NCBI RefSeq assembly: GCF_026151205.1
Contig: NC_087079.1
Span: 12,206,635-12,266,634 of the forward strand
Reading direction: 5' to 3'
Origin: Bolinopsis microptera
Taxonomy: Eukaryota; Ctenophora; Tentaculata; Lobata; Bolinopsidae
Length of the DNA: 60,000 nt
The notes beneath the pieces were generated by a model. It was not told the origin of the DNA and made no database searches. It saw only the letters and a program-made list of their open reading frames with translations. Every line of letters starts with the position of its first letter. Within the stretch, counting starts at the first letter, position 1. A program made the position numbers and the translations under genes. Below, piece by piece: positions 1 to 12,000 of the stretch.

Positions 1-3000
1 TGGTAGGTAACTTGTCCGTAGTAGATCCGATCATCTCCTTTTAGAACCTCCGAGATTGTCAGCTGTCCATTTGTTAGACTGTACTTTGAGTTGTCAATGG
101 TTAAAAACTCTTAACCCCGTGAAACACAGTGTACCAGTCAACCTGCTTCCAACCAGGATACAGATCAACTGAGATTGTACAATCTTCCCTTACCTTACAA
201 GTTTTAGTTTGTAATTTCGGCTGCTTTATTACTACAACATTGAACACTTTGACAGTTATTTTGTTTGTGTCTGGGTCAAAGTACATTGCATGATAGTGTC
301 CTGTGTCAGTAAGCTGTAGGTTCACGAATGTAAGATCTCCAAAATTCTTTTGAAGGTACATGAGCTTATCCTCTACATTGACTAAAGTACTGTTGACATT
401 TTTAAGCCAGACTAAAGGTTGATTTAGATCTAATCTCGTGGAGATTGTAAGGGGGTTTTGCTGAAACCAAACGTAGTAGTCTGTCTTTTGAAGAGGAAAC
501 ACTCGGAAGACATACGAGAAATCATCCTTAGTGTTAGTGGTGACATTAGCAAAGTATGTGCCTCTATCACCCTCACCTAGAACCTTGATAGTCAGGAAGG
601 AATCAGTAACAATATACTTGGTGTTTGAACTCAGTTTAGTCTGATCAAGAAACCACCTTGTTCTTCTGATTGAGTTTTTATCAGGGAGAATCAACGTGAG
701 GGCTTCACCAACAACCTGGTAAACAATCTTCACCACCATCACCTCTTTACCACCACCAACAGGTCCGGAGATACCAAGACAGAACGACCTACAAACCCCC
801 TCTATAAAGTACGGCTTGTTCTCAGGACAAGCACAAACCTTGTTCTTACACCCCACAGAGATCATGTCAAGCACGGAGACATCCTCACCACATCTCCTCT
901 GAGCTGGAGCACACTGCTCGTAAAACACCTGGTTATTAGGACAAACTGTAGGTTTAGAGTCCACACAGTAGTCATAGCTCACACACCAACCATCAGGGTT
1001 AAGATAGGGTTTGTGAGACGGACACCCACAGACATCAGTTAAACAGGATGCAGAACAGGAGGTGTCCACCTGGGAGCATGTCTTGTTGCACACAGCGCAC
1101 TCGCTCTCGTACAACACCATGTTGGACTCACCTCCACACTGCTGGCTAGGACAGTCGTCCTTGCTGATACACCGCCCTTTGTACTCTATAGGTTTATCAG
1201 CAGGACAAGCACACGTGTTCCTCATGCACGTGCACGTGGTGCTGGTGACGTCACTGGTGGAGCTGGTGACGTCACTGTTATCACAGCTAGAAGGGCACGG
1301 TGCACACTCATTACTACCATAGTACACATACCCCTCTACTCCGAACTGAGTACACGGGTAGTCGGGGTTCTTGGGACACTTGTCTCGGGAGATACACTTG
1401 CCTTGGTAGTAGACGGGAGTGTTGGCGGGACACGCGCACACCCCTGACCTACACTCAAATAGACATTTGTCGTTAGAGCAAGTTTCCTGGCACGGGGCAC
1501 AGTCTTTCTCGTAGAACCTCATGGTAGAAGGGCACTGCTGGTTTACATCCCCAGCTCCTAGAACTATCAGCTGGAAGATGAAACTCTCGTCCCTCCGTCC
1601 CCCGTCAAAGTAAATGTTGATCCTGTAGTAACCATCATCCTCATCTACAAGCCGGGTGAAATACAGAGATCTGGACAGGATTTTGAGTCTGGGTCCATCA
1701 ACTAGCTGAGTTCCTGTGGTACTGTTGAAGTAGGTCCAGGTGTAAAAGAGGGCATCGTCCTTGTTGTTTACAGAGAGAGTGAGGTTCTGTCCCTCGTAAC
1801 CGATAACTATTGCGTCCCCTCCCGGTAGGAAGTTAACTTGCAGATATGTGACGTAGTACCTGACAAATTTATGTGATATAATAAGATAATATGAGGTAAA
1901 GTTCGAGGTAAATTGAAAAATGTACCTTGTTTCAGCCTCCAGCTTCGACGAATCTTTCCAAAACAACTTAAAGTTAAATGAACTTTTAAAGATTTGAAAT
2001 ACCTAATGCTGCCTGGGTAGAGAAGTTGAGCTATGTAGTACCCCTGGTCACTAAGTTGAACGCTGTTCAACTCAAGTGTGTCCTCCTTCAACTGAAGGTT
2101 AATTAATGATTCAAATGTTTATTTCTATGGTTAAACCTCGGAATCAAAGGAGTATAAACTCAAGAGTTTAAATTCCCAATTAGTCAGACTGAGCAGGTTG
2201 AGCTGTAGTAATACACAGTTCTGAGGCGTTAAAACATTTTCATTACTATCTACAGTAACATCCTGAATCAGAAACTCGGTTAATATCAGTTCCTACAAAG
2301 TGTAAAATTGGAAATGAAATGAGGATAAACTTGGAGTATAAACTCATTCAGCAAAGTAAAGAAAACGCTATTTACCACGAGCTTTGAATTGGATTCAGAG
2401 AGTTGGACAAAGATTCCTCGGTCACTGTTTTTCTTGTAGTGCCACGTGACTGACTTGTAATTAGGCGGCATCCCAGTGAACCTAGGAATGTGAAACGTTA
2501 GGGACGTGAAATATGCGTCAAGACGTGCAGGGGGTTTGCAAAAATACATTCTTATCTCGACGTTTTATTTTATATTTACAACGTCGTGAATACAAATATA
2601 AGCGCCCCGATCTCTCATTCTCAAGAGTGCTGCAGTTGTATTCTCCGCCGACTTGACAGCAAAATATAGGGTTACGATGTACAATATACGGTTACAATGC
2701 ACAATATACGGTTACAATGCACAACAAGATGACAGTTGCATGCATAAAACTAGTTTAAGTCACCAATGCACAATCTGAAGTTTGTGAACCTCAACTAAGC
2801 CTTTCACGTGTTATACATGCTCCTAATTTATCGTACTAACCCAACAACAACATTGTAGTTGACATAAGACTCTAGCACTCTGAAGGGAGCAGGCAACTTG
2901 TTAACGTTCACATTAAAGTTGTGTTTTGAGGTCCTCTCAGGGAACACTACCTCAGCTTGATACGTCCCCGAGTCTCCTAGCACTACTCGGGTGAAGATAA

Positions 3001-3067
3001 GAGATATCTCCGTTATAAGGGACGTGTTGGTCGCTGATAGTTCTGTCCGAATATCGCTTGAGGACAC
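1..3067 (-). CDS. Ig-gene 3' cluster: Ig domains plus four TIL-like Cys-rich units
   Basis: Exons, 5' to 3': 3067-2828 region (donor at the GG|GTTAGT near 2839), 2481-2376, 2292-2137, 2091-2003, and a very large exon from 1859 to the window edge. Phases agree through to the large exon, which joins at phase 2 (SIR|YYVTYLQV). The large exon encodes one Ig-like domain (DEDDGYYRIN), a Cys-rich block at about 1541-775, two more Ig-like domains (GEGDRGTYFAN and QLTDTGHYHAM) and the start of another (VDWYTVF). An in-frame TAA follows at 103-101. The rest of that last domain (GQLTISEVLKGDDRIYYGQ) continues in the neighbouring frame to base 1. I read this as a one-base indel in the A run at 103-107 of the plus strand, by sequencing error or mutation, and not as the true C-terminus. 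Confidence 0.75.
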
Positions 3068-6000
3068 CTGAAATGGGAGCTTTTAAAAGGGACGTGAAAT
3101 TGAGTAGGAAGGAGTTTTAAAGGGATCGGTCACGAGGGCGGAAGTCGCGAGGGTGGAGGTCACGAGGGCGGAAGATGGAAGGGCGAAAGTCGATCACATG
3201 AAACAAGGGCGGAAGTTTCCTAAAACGATCACATGACTCACTTTATCATGGAAATATAAAAGGTGATGAAAGAGGAGATTTTGGTTTAGATTATGCATTT
3301 GGGATATATCTTTCCATTGTTTTCTGGTCACAGTTTTAGAATTAATTTGACAATGTTGGCTAAAGAGTAATACTATTTAGTTTGTAAAACACAATTGATT
3401 TAACTCTAAAGTTAGATGTTATTATGATCGTCCGTCAACACGCACAAGAAAACAATCATTGATCCGTAATGGCATATCAACAATGAACGAGTACGGCAGT
3501 GAACGAGTATTTAATGCCCAAGCTTTGTTGTGTTCTTCGCACATTCCAACGATGCGTTGTTCAAACCACCCAAGTGCTAAAGAGTTAAAGAATAAGACAG
3601 CTTGATACGTTGTTCAAACCACCAAAGTGCTAAAGAGTTAAAGAATAAGACAGCTATGGTAAATGTTTATTTTCTTTTATAAACCTGTTTGTTGTATTAT
3701 TGTATGCCTATCTTTCATTCAAATTTCTGATTGTTTCTGACAATTGTATGCCTATCGTATTGATGTTTCATCATTCGAATTTCTGATTGTTTCTGAATAG
3801 ACTGAGTCTATTCAGAAATAATCAGAAATTTGAATGAAAGAAACATGAAATCATGAGACTCAATAATATTACACGACTCAATCAGCCTGTAGTATTATTA
3901 TGCCATTGTATTATTATATGCCGTAGTGCCTATCGATTATTTTAAAAGCAGCGATTGTAGAATGTAAATTCTGGCGTGTATAAAATGATAACTTCAGAAA
4001 TACATTTTTATCAAAAATATTGTTTATTCACTTTTATTTTTTGAATAAAGTTTAAATCCGGACACAGCCTTTTTAAACACAGTGTCAAAATTCAAAGTAT
4101 AATCATGTGTCACATTCACTCAACAAAAATCAAAAGAGTCGTTTTCAGCCAATTCCATGCCACGACTCTACCTTAAATTAGTAAAACCCATAGTTAGCGT
4201 AGATATCGGTACAATGTTAAAAATAACTGTCATCACGCAGTGAAAGTATTTTTACAATCTTTTAAAGAACTTCATACCTCTACTTGCGAAATTTATCGGC
4301 AGATAGTTTGCTAATAAAACCTTAAATAGCATTAGCAGCAAATTCTATAACCTCTCATTATTTAAATTACAATAAATAAACACAAATTTATACACATTTG
4401 ACAAGCAAAACTAGTTATTAGGTTATTGCGCAGATTATTTTATTTAGATATCAAGCTCAGATCTACATTTAAACATAAAACATCTAAAAACACAATGTCG
4501 CCTTACTGGGCGCGGCGGCGCTCAGCCTGTCATTCCGCCGAATCTCTATTCGGCGTAATAGAGTTAATATGTTTATGAATAGAGTAAATATGCTTATGAA
4601 AATAATAGCCTGGGCCGGTCCCCAGGTAAAATGTCGCCCTTCAAATTAAAAAGTGGATATTTTAAAATTATGAATATTTTCATGTCTCTACTGAGCGTTT
4701 TTCGGATGATTCCGACGTGCCGTTTTCTTCCATGTGCTTAGCTTATTCTCATTACCCTATGGAAATTGTTTAGCATCCTTCTCTCGATTGGTGCGGTTAT
4801 TGTTACTTATAATATCTCTTACAACAATTTCCTTCAAATTTTATCGAATATTTCAGTTTGCTCAGATTCAGTAACAACAGTAACAATTCAGCTCCAGTCT
4901 TTGTTTCCTCCTTTAGTTTCACTCTTGTTGCTTGCTTATCTTCCTATAACAACTGTCTCCACCTTTTCCAACTCCTTAAGTTGAGCTTTTATTGCTTCCT
5001 CTGCACCTTTTCCCAATACTTCAGATTCCTTCTCTTTTTCCTCCCATAGTTAACCTGTTTTGTACGTTACATTGTTACTTGTAATTCCTCTAATTATTCG
5101 CGGCTGTACTTTTCCTCCCTTGTATCAGCTACGTTTGCTTGCTTTTGTTTTACTATCCTCTAGTTTAACGTTTACTGCTACATCATTTACCACCAATATT
5201 CCATCTTTATTTCCGCTTTCCCCCGCTTGAGTTGATCGCAAGCGAGATGAGATTTTCTGTATTCCCATATGCAGACTTGCCCATGATCCAAAGATAAAAC
5301 AACTCGTGGTCGTTTTCACAAATCTCTTAAAGGTGTCGTTAGTTGCTATGTAGATAAAAGGATTGCTGAATGAAGATATGAACCCAACGAAGAGTCCTAT
5401 GCGGAAGCTGATGGGGGCGGAATGGAAACTGTGAACAAACATCTGGTACTGGACAGCAAAAGGAGTGAAAGTAACAACGAATGTGAGAGTTACGAGGAGG
5501 ACGATGACCAAATTCTTTCTGTTGACCCTCCTATTGGTGGACCTGACTGCGAATACCACTAAGGTGGCGTTAATGATAAGCAAGGAAATGCAAGGCAAAA
5601 TGACGAATATAATACCCATTACTCTTTCCACCAATGGGTTAAAATCCTTCATTGTTCCATCCCCATCGAGTTCATAAGCTATACAAGTACTGTGAATTCT
5701 GGAGAAACGCACTTGAGCTTTTTTGGTGATGAATACTGAAAAAAGCTTGCGGGCAACTCCTAACAGCATGAGCGAGAGAACGAAGAAAGTAACCGCCAAC
5801 CTCTGACGTCGGGTGCTCACTAAATTTCTAAGAGGGTACAAGCATCTGATTAGCTTATTCAGGGAGAGGAAGTTGATGAGAAACATATTTCCAATAAAAA
5901 AACTGTATTTGTACGCAAAGATAAGTTTACACATGGTCGCACCCAACAACCACGAGCAATCCAAAAAGTAGGTTATAGCCGTGGGAGCAAGTACACAGAT

Positions 6001-9000
6001 TCCGTTCAGGATATCCACCGCAGCTAGATTCTGGATAATCCAAACGCACATTTTGTCCAGTTTTATGGCATTACGTGCTATCGTCGCAAAGAGGACAAAC
6101 CCATTCCCCATAAAGTCCAGTAGGATCACAAGTAGAGTGTAGGAACCGGACACGAGATTCAGCACGGTAGTCATTCTACGGAAAAAAAAATTCTTGTAAC
6201 TGATTGTATTGTTTAGAAGAGGGCAACAGTATAAATAAATGGCAAGTTTTGAGAAGATCTAGTCATATGGGGAGGAAACAGCCTCGGTAAAACGGGAATT
6301 GTGGTAAATAAGTTTTTACTGTACTATGTATTCGTTGCAGCGGCAGTCTTAACCTACTTTAATTTGAACCTTAAACCCATCATGAAATTATGGGTTAGTC
6401 CATGCATAATGCATATTATGCATAGCTGCATGTATAAACACCATCTCAGAGGTCTCCTGGTCATTGCTGTACTCCACTTAAACCCTCCCCCAGATTTACT
6501 ACTATAAGCGCCCTCATACACTTGACTCAAGGAAGTCCCTATAACCGAAGTATAACCTATAAAGCAAGCCGCTTATCATCCTATTAACACAATATGGGCT
6601 TATATAGTAGAGTACAAGGGTACCCGGCACACCTATTGTACTATCGCTTATTACTTTATAGCTAGGGGGCGTCAGCTGTTTTGAATAAAACATGCGCTCT
6701 GCATATTCATTATACAATGATAGTAAATACATAAGTCATAATTTTACCAAAACCCATATTCATGGGTAGAGTGGACCGCTGCCAGTGTCTCTCTTTCCCA
6801 AACAAAAGGAAATGATATTAATTTGATTGACCGTTCTCAAATGCAAAATGATACCGAGAATGAAATCGGTCGCTCGCTTTTTCCATTCATTCACGGCTTA
6901 CGAATTGTAATAAATTTCGATTGATTACATCAGTCAGATGCTGTACAAATCTCTTTGGGTTGCGTTCGGATCGATACCTAGTATTTCGGGGTAAGGGTAG
7001 TAGTTATTGCTTATTGAATTAGCTGAAGTTTATTGAATCTTTATTGCCGAGTACAGCTGCCTTTGGGTAGATCTTCTTAATCTATTACAATTGTAAATGA
7101 ATGGGAAAAGCGAGCGACCGATTTCATTCTCGGTATCATTTTGCATTTGAGAACGGTCAATCAAATTAATATCATTTCCTTTTGTTTGGGAAAGAGAGAC
7201 ACTGGCAGCGGTCCACTCTACCCATGAATATGGGTTTTGGTAAAATATCATCTCTTTTTGATTATAATGTCAGGGTATTTTATAAAGTCGAAATATAAAC
7301 TGATATCTTCATTAATTAATAAGGAGGAAGTTTCAACGATTTCGAAATTTTCCTTTAAAAACATTTCCTTGTGTTTAGGTAAGCATATCGGTCGATCACT
7401 GACTGAATATGCCACCTAATACTCATTCAAGTTGGCATTAAATTCATATATAATGACATTAAACTGTCGTGGCAAAGCAGAATTTGTTGGAAATCACGAA
7501 TGAGCAAAATTCTCACCTTTCGCACGTGCAAACTTTGAGCGGACGTTGCGTGCGCATCCAATATTGAATCGCCGTAAATTTTTTCATGTAATTGTTTTAT
7601 ATATAGCTTGATAAGCATGCAAAGTTTGAAAGTATTTCAAGAAGAACTGTAATCACAACGGCACTCTAAAGTTGACAGAAAATGACGAAAACAGCAATTT
7701 TCAGTGATTTTAGCAATTTTCTATCAATTTGGGCGTGTCCCCACGTGTGCAACTTTTCGATTTTCAACTTCAAAACTAGCCTAATGCACAATTTATACCT
7801 ATAGGAAGCAGAACTGAGCTCCTCAACTCAAGGCATGGCCCAACACCAGAGAATACTAAATCGCAAAATTGACGTTTTTATAAAATAATTCTTCAAAAAA
7901 GCACAAACTTCAATGACGAATATCTTTATGAAGGAGCAAGCTAGAAAAACTTTCCGGTAGATTTTCAGAATGCTTGAACAATTATCTAAGATAAAAATCT
8001 CCTCAGATTTTGAATAAAATTACTCCTTAATGGTTTAAAATTAATTTTAAAAGTTATTACTTTGTCAAAAATCAAGTTTTAAAAACGGTTAACTTCATGA
8101 CGTCATCAAGGGGTGTTTATGACGTCAAATAATTTTTTTATACAATGTAAACTAAAGTGTAAACAATTATTTGCAAGACCTGTGGTCGGAAATGGCTTTA
8201 TCTTTTATACTTTTGAATCTATGGACAATTAAATACAGGCTACAATTGACTGGCAAAGCGTCTATCCCTGAATATGTATATATATATATATCACGACAAT
8301 CTGTCGTAAAACAGGGGTTCTAGAAAACCCATTTCCCGATACTCCTGAAACCTGAAACTTTTTTTGCAGTCGATTTGATCAACGTCTAGACGCCCTGAAA
8401 AATTTCAGATCTCTAACTCAATTTTAACATGGTTTTTAAGGCACCTGAATATGGCGATTTTGGGTTTTTTACCGAATTTCGTATAACAGTGCTGGCGAGT
8501 ATTTTATGCAAATTTCTTAAAAATCTCAACATAACTATTTTTTATTCCTGTCATCTTTGACATCAAATTAGAATGTTTTGAACTAAAAATAATTCTGCTT
8601 AACGACTTCCGATGAGTCTTAATGCCTGGAAAACTCCTGCCGGAGGCGGCGGCCTTCGGCCGCCGCCTCCGGCCGGAGTGCACGCTTCGCGTGCACAAAA
8701 GAGGCTTGTAACGTGTACCAAAGGGGGTATAATAGTAAAGGGGGTATAATAGTAAAGGGGGTATAATAGTAAAGGGGGAACATAGTATACCCACAATAAA
8801 TGCAACGGTCGTGCTTGCCAGCACTGTGATATCATGTAGTTATGCATAATGCAACCACCTTGCTGTCTTTGTTTAGTTGCGCGCAAGTCTCACCCTGGTG
8901 CGATCACCATGGTGATCATAATAATATCGACATAATTACTATGATCTTATCATTATAAGCGTAACAAAGTCCCTGACGATTGTCGTTTATTTATACATCC

Positions 9001-12000
9001 ACAAGAAACTTTTAGTTTGACAATAACATCGTTTACTCTGTTACGCTTAAAAAAAAGCTCCTATTTTAATTTATTTATTACTATTACTTGAGCACTTTGC
9101 TGAAAGGAGAAACAAACACGCTTGTAATAACTATGATTAAACTGTGATAGCCAGGCGACAATAATGACAATGAGCAATATCAAAGTCAAATCAAAAAGCA
9201 CCAACTAGCAATGGACAATCAAGTCCTACTACGATGGATATCAGCTCATAAAGGCTATGATGGTAACGAAAAGGCAGACTCTCTTGCCAAAAAATGCTCT
9301 GATAACTTGGACTCCGCCCAAGTGCAACCACCAATACCAAAAGTATTATGGAAGGGAGCGCTGCGGAGTATAAGTCATCGGAAAATGAGGGAAAGATGGA
9401 GAACGTTGTCCAACACTCACTTCAAACGAGTATGGATCAGACATAAGTTCGCCAGATCAATCCCGAAACTTGGCAAAGAGAGCACAAGAACAGCGACACA
9501 ATTCCTTACTGGACATTGCGAACTAAACTACCAAATTAATAAGTTCAAGCCGACAACGGTCCCCAAAATTTGTCCACACTGTCTCATGGAAGAGGAGACA
9601 ATGAACCACTTTATTGGTCAGTGCCCGAAATGGTCTTACCAACGAGGAGGATACTTTGACTCCTTCTATCTTAGTGTGACAGACATAGTGGACAAGTTCT
9701 CACTACAAAGGATCATCGGCTTCATACAAGCAACAAAACGATTCACTAAATGCAAAGAAAACAAAATTTAAATTTTTTTTCTCGACTTATTAATTTTACC
9801 GGGGTAAACACAGGGCTCCAATGCTCTATCTTACAGTGGTCACGATCTTTCCATCAGTGATATTGACCACAGCCCCCTACGAAGAAGAAGAATAACTATG
9901 ATTATGTAGATAACGTTAACCATAAAGACGAAGAAATCAGTATGTGTCCATCGTTTGCTATCATTATACTGCCGTTCCCTGAGAGAAGGCAGTAAGTCCA
10001 TTTTTCGAAATTTTGAGATATTGGTACCAAAATTTTCAGGAAAAGATTCTCTACAACTTAAGCTATGAATCACCTTATAAAAATACTGTTTTAGCTGTCA
10101 CGAAAGGCAGTAAGTCACACAAAACTAGACAATTTAGCACGTAATCCCAAAACCTTCCCTGAGAAAAGGCAGTAAGTCCATTTGTACAGCCTTCTCTGAG
10201 GGAACTTTTTCCGTGAGGGAACTTTTTCCCTGAGAAAAGGCAGTAAGTCCAGATTTATTTGCAGTTTTTATAGTTTTTGGCCTATAACTTCCACAGTTTT
10301 AGTTATATCGAAATAATTTTTATTTGGTCGTAATCAGCTCAACAAGCAAAAAATTTTGGTACTAATAATTCAAAATTTAAAAAAATATTATTTTCAAAAT
10401 TTTTGAACCTGAACACAAGGGTCCCCCCTTGTGTGAATTATTGAAACATTTTTTGAAAAATTTGGTGCTTTAAATATTGTATGTTCAAATATTTTTTCCG
10501 AATTAATTCGTCTGACCAAGCTGAATACGATGCTGTAAAAATTATTCCAAAATATTCGATATTTAAGGATTTATAGGCATTTTGAGCGAGAAATTATCCA
10601 TTTTTCGTCAATATTACACACTTGCAATGCACAGGAGGCCCACATAATTATATTGCAAGGATATGATCAAAAATATAGAAATGTTGTCTTTTTTGAGTTG
10701 ACTTTATCTGAGGAAAAATGGACTTACTGCCTTTCTAGAGAGGAATCGGTTGAAATCGATCCTGATAAAAGGCAGTAAGTCCGCAATTCCCTCAGAAAAG
10801 GCAGTAAGTCCAATGCGGATGGGAAAATAGTTCAGTTATTCTGATGAAAAATGGTTTTTATAGATCAGTGTTGGCGAATTTATGCTTTTTAGCATGTTTA
10901 GGACATATGACAATAATTTATTTACACATAGATGTCAAAATTAACCCCGTTTATACGAATAAAATTTTAAAATTGGAAAAGGGTCAAACAGTATTATATA
11001 TACATTCAATTAAATCAAGTGATGCAATTGGCAGAGCACAATCAAATTTTAAGTGTTGCAATTGGCAGAGCACAATTCATTGCTACCAATAATTTTTTCA
11101 AAAACATTTTAACAAAACACATGATCTACTCCATTATAGGGGCAGGGATGAGGTTGTATGAAACTTCTGATAGCTGAATCTCACGTTTGGTGTCCACCTT
11201 CTTTCCTCGGTACCCTCGTAGAGCAATACGAGTTGTTCTCAACATTGCAAATCTTATCCTAGTTCTCACGTGTCTTACTACATCGCAGTACCTTTCCTTC
11301 CTTTTTCTTGCAATGAGGTCTGCTACTCTGTTGACGAACTGCTTACACTCTTTAGACATAATATATACGAATAAAATTACCTAAAAAACGACAAACACGT
11401 TTGTCCCATTTTCTCAAAATGACATAGATGTGACTTACTGCCTTTTCTCAGGGAACGGCAGTATATAGGAGTAAAGGTTGTTGGATAGTAATATAAATAT
11501 CTAAATAAATGCTCTTTTTACAGTTCTATTGCCGAACTAGAGTCCTGGTAGCGCACTGTCCAACTTTAGGGAATGTCGAACTACAGTATGTGTACTGTGT
11601 GCCGTTCATATGTCAGATAATCTGCTTTAAATCGTTTGTTATTTTTTCTGGAAGTAAAAGTTTTTCGAGCAAAAAAAAAAATAATTTTTTATGATGAAAT
11701 TTCAAACCATTAATAGTCATTGCAACGCTAAAAATACTTTAGTCATACTCTAAGTCTAAGCAATGAAGCAAACGAGATATGAACAGAACTTCTGAACACT
11801 TTTTAATTTATATCAATTCTCTGCCAATCTTGAGTCAGATAGATGACGTTATGGCGCAGCTCAGAATAACACTTTAATAGTATACCTAAATTAAGCCCTT
11901 TTAGATTACGTATTTAAGTGAAGTCAAAACTTCAGTGCGGTCTTGACAGCATGTGACAAATATGATGTAATCTAATTCTTCAGTACCTTCTACTTTAAAA

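Larger units (their letters stand above)
3068..5124. other. Non-coding intron segment
   Basis: This is AT-rich sequence between Ig exon 3067 and the GPCR stop. It holds GGGCGGAAG-type degenerate repeats at 3115-3215, short duplications at 3540-3656, inverted TTTCTGATTGTTTCTGA copies at 3715-3860, and the dispersed repeat at 4502. No gene seen. Confidence 0.6.

Noticed and set aside
1062-1322. Plus-strand frame opposite the Cys-rich block
   Set aside because: It is antisense shadow of the strong minus-strand exon.
4766-5049. Hydrophobic plus-strand frames
   Set aside because: The T-rich 3' flank of the minus-strand GPCR gives spurious hydrophobic translation.
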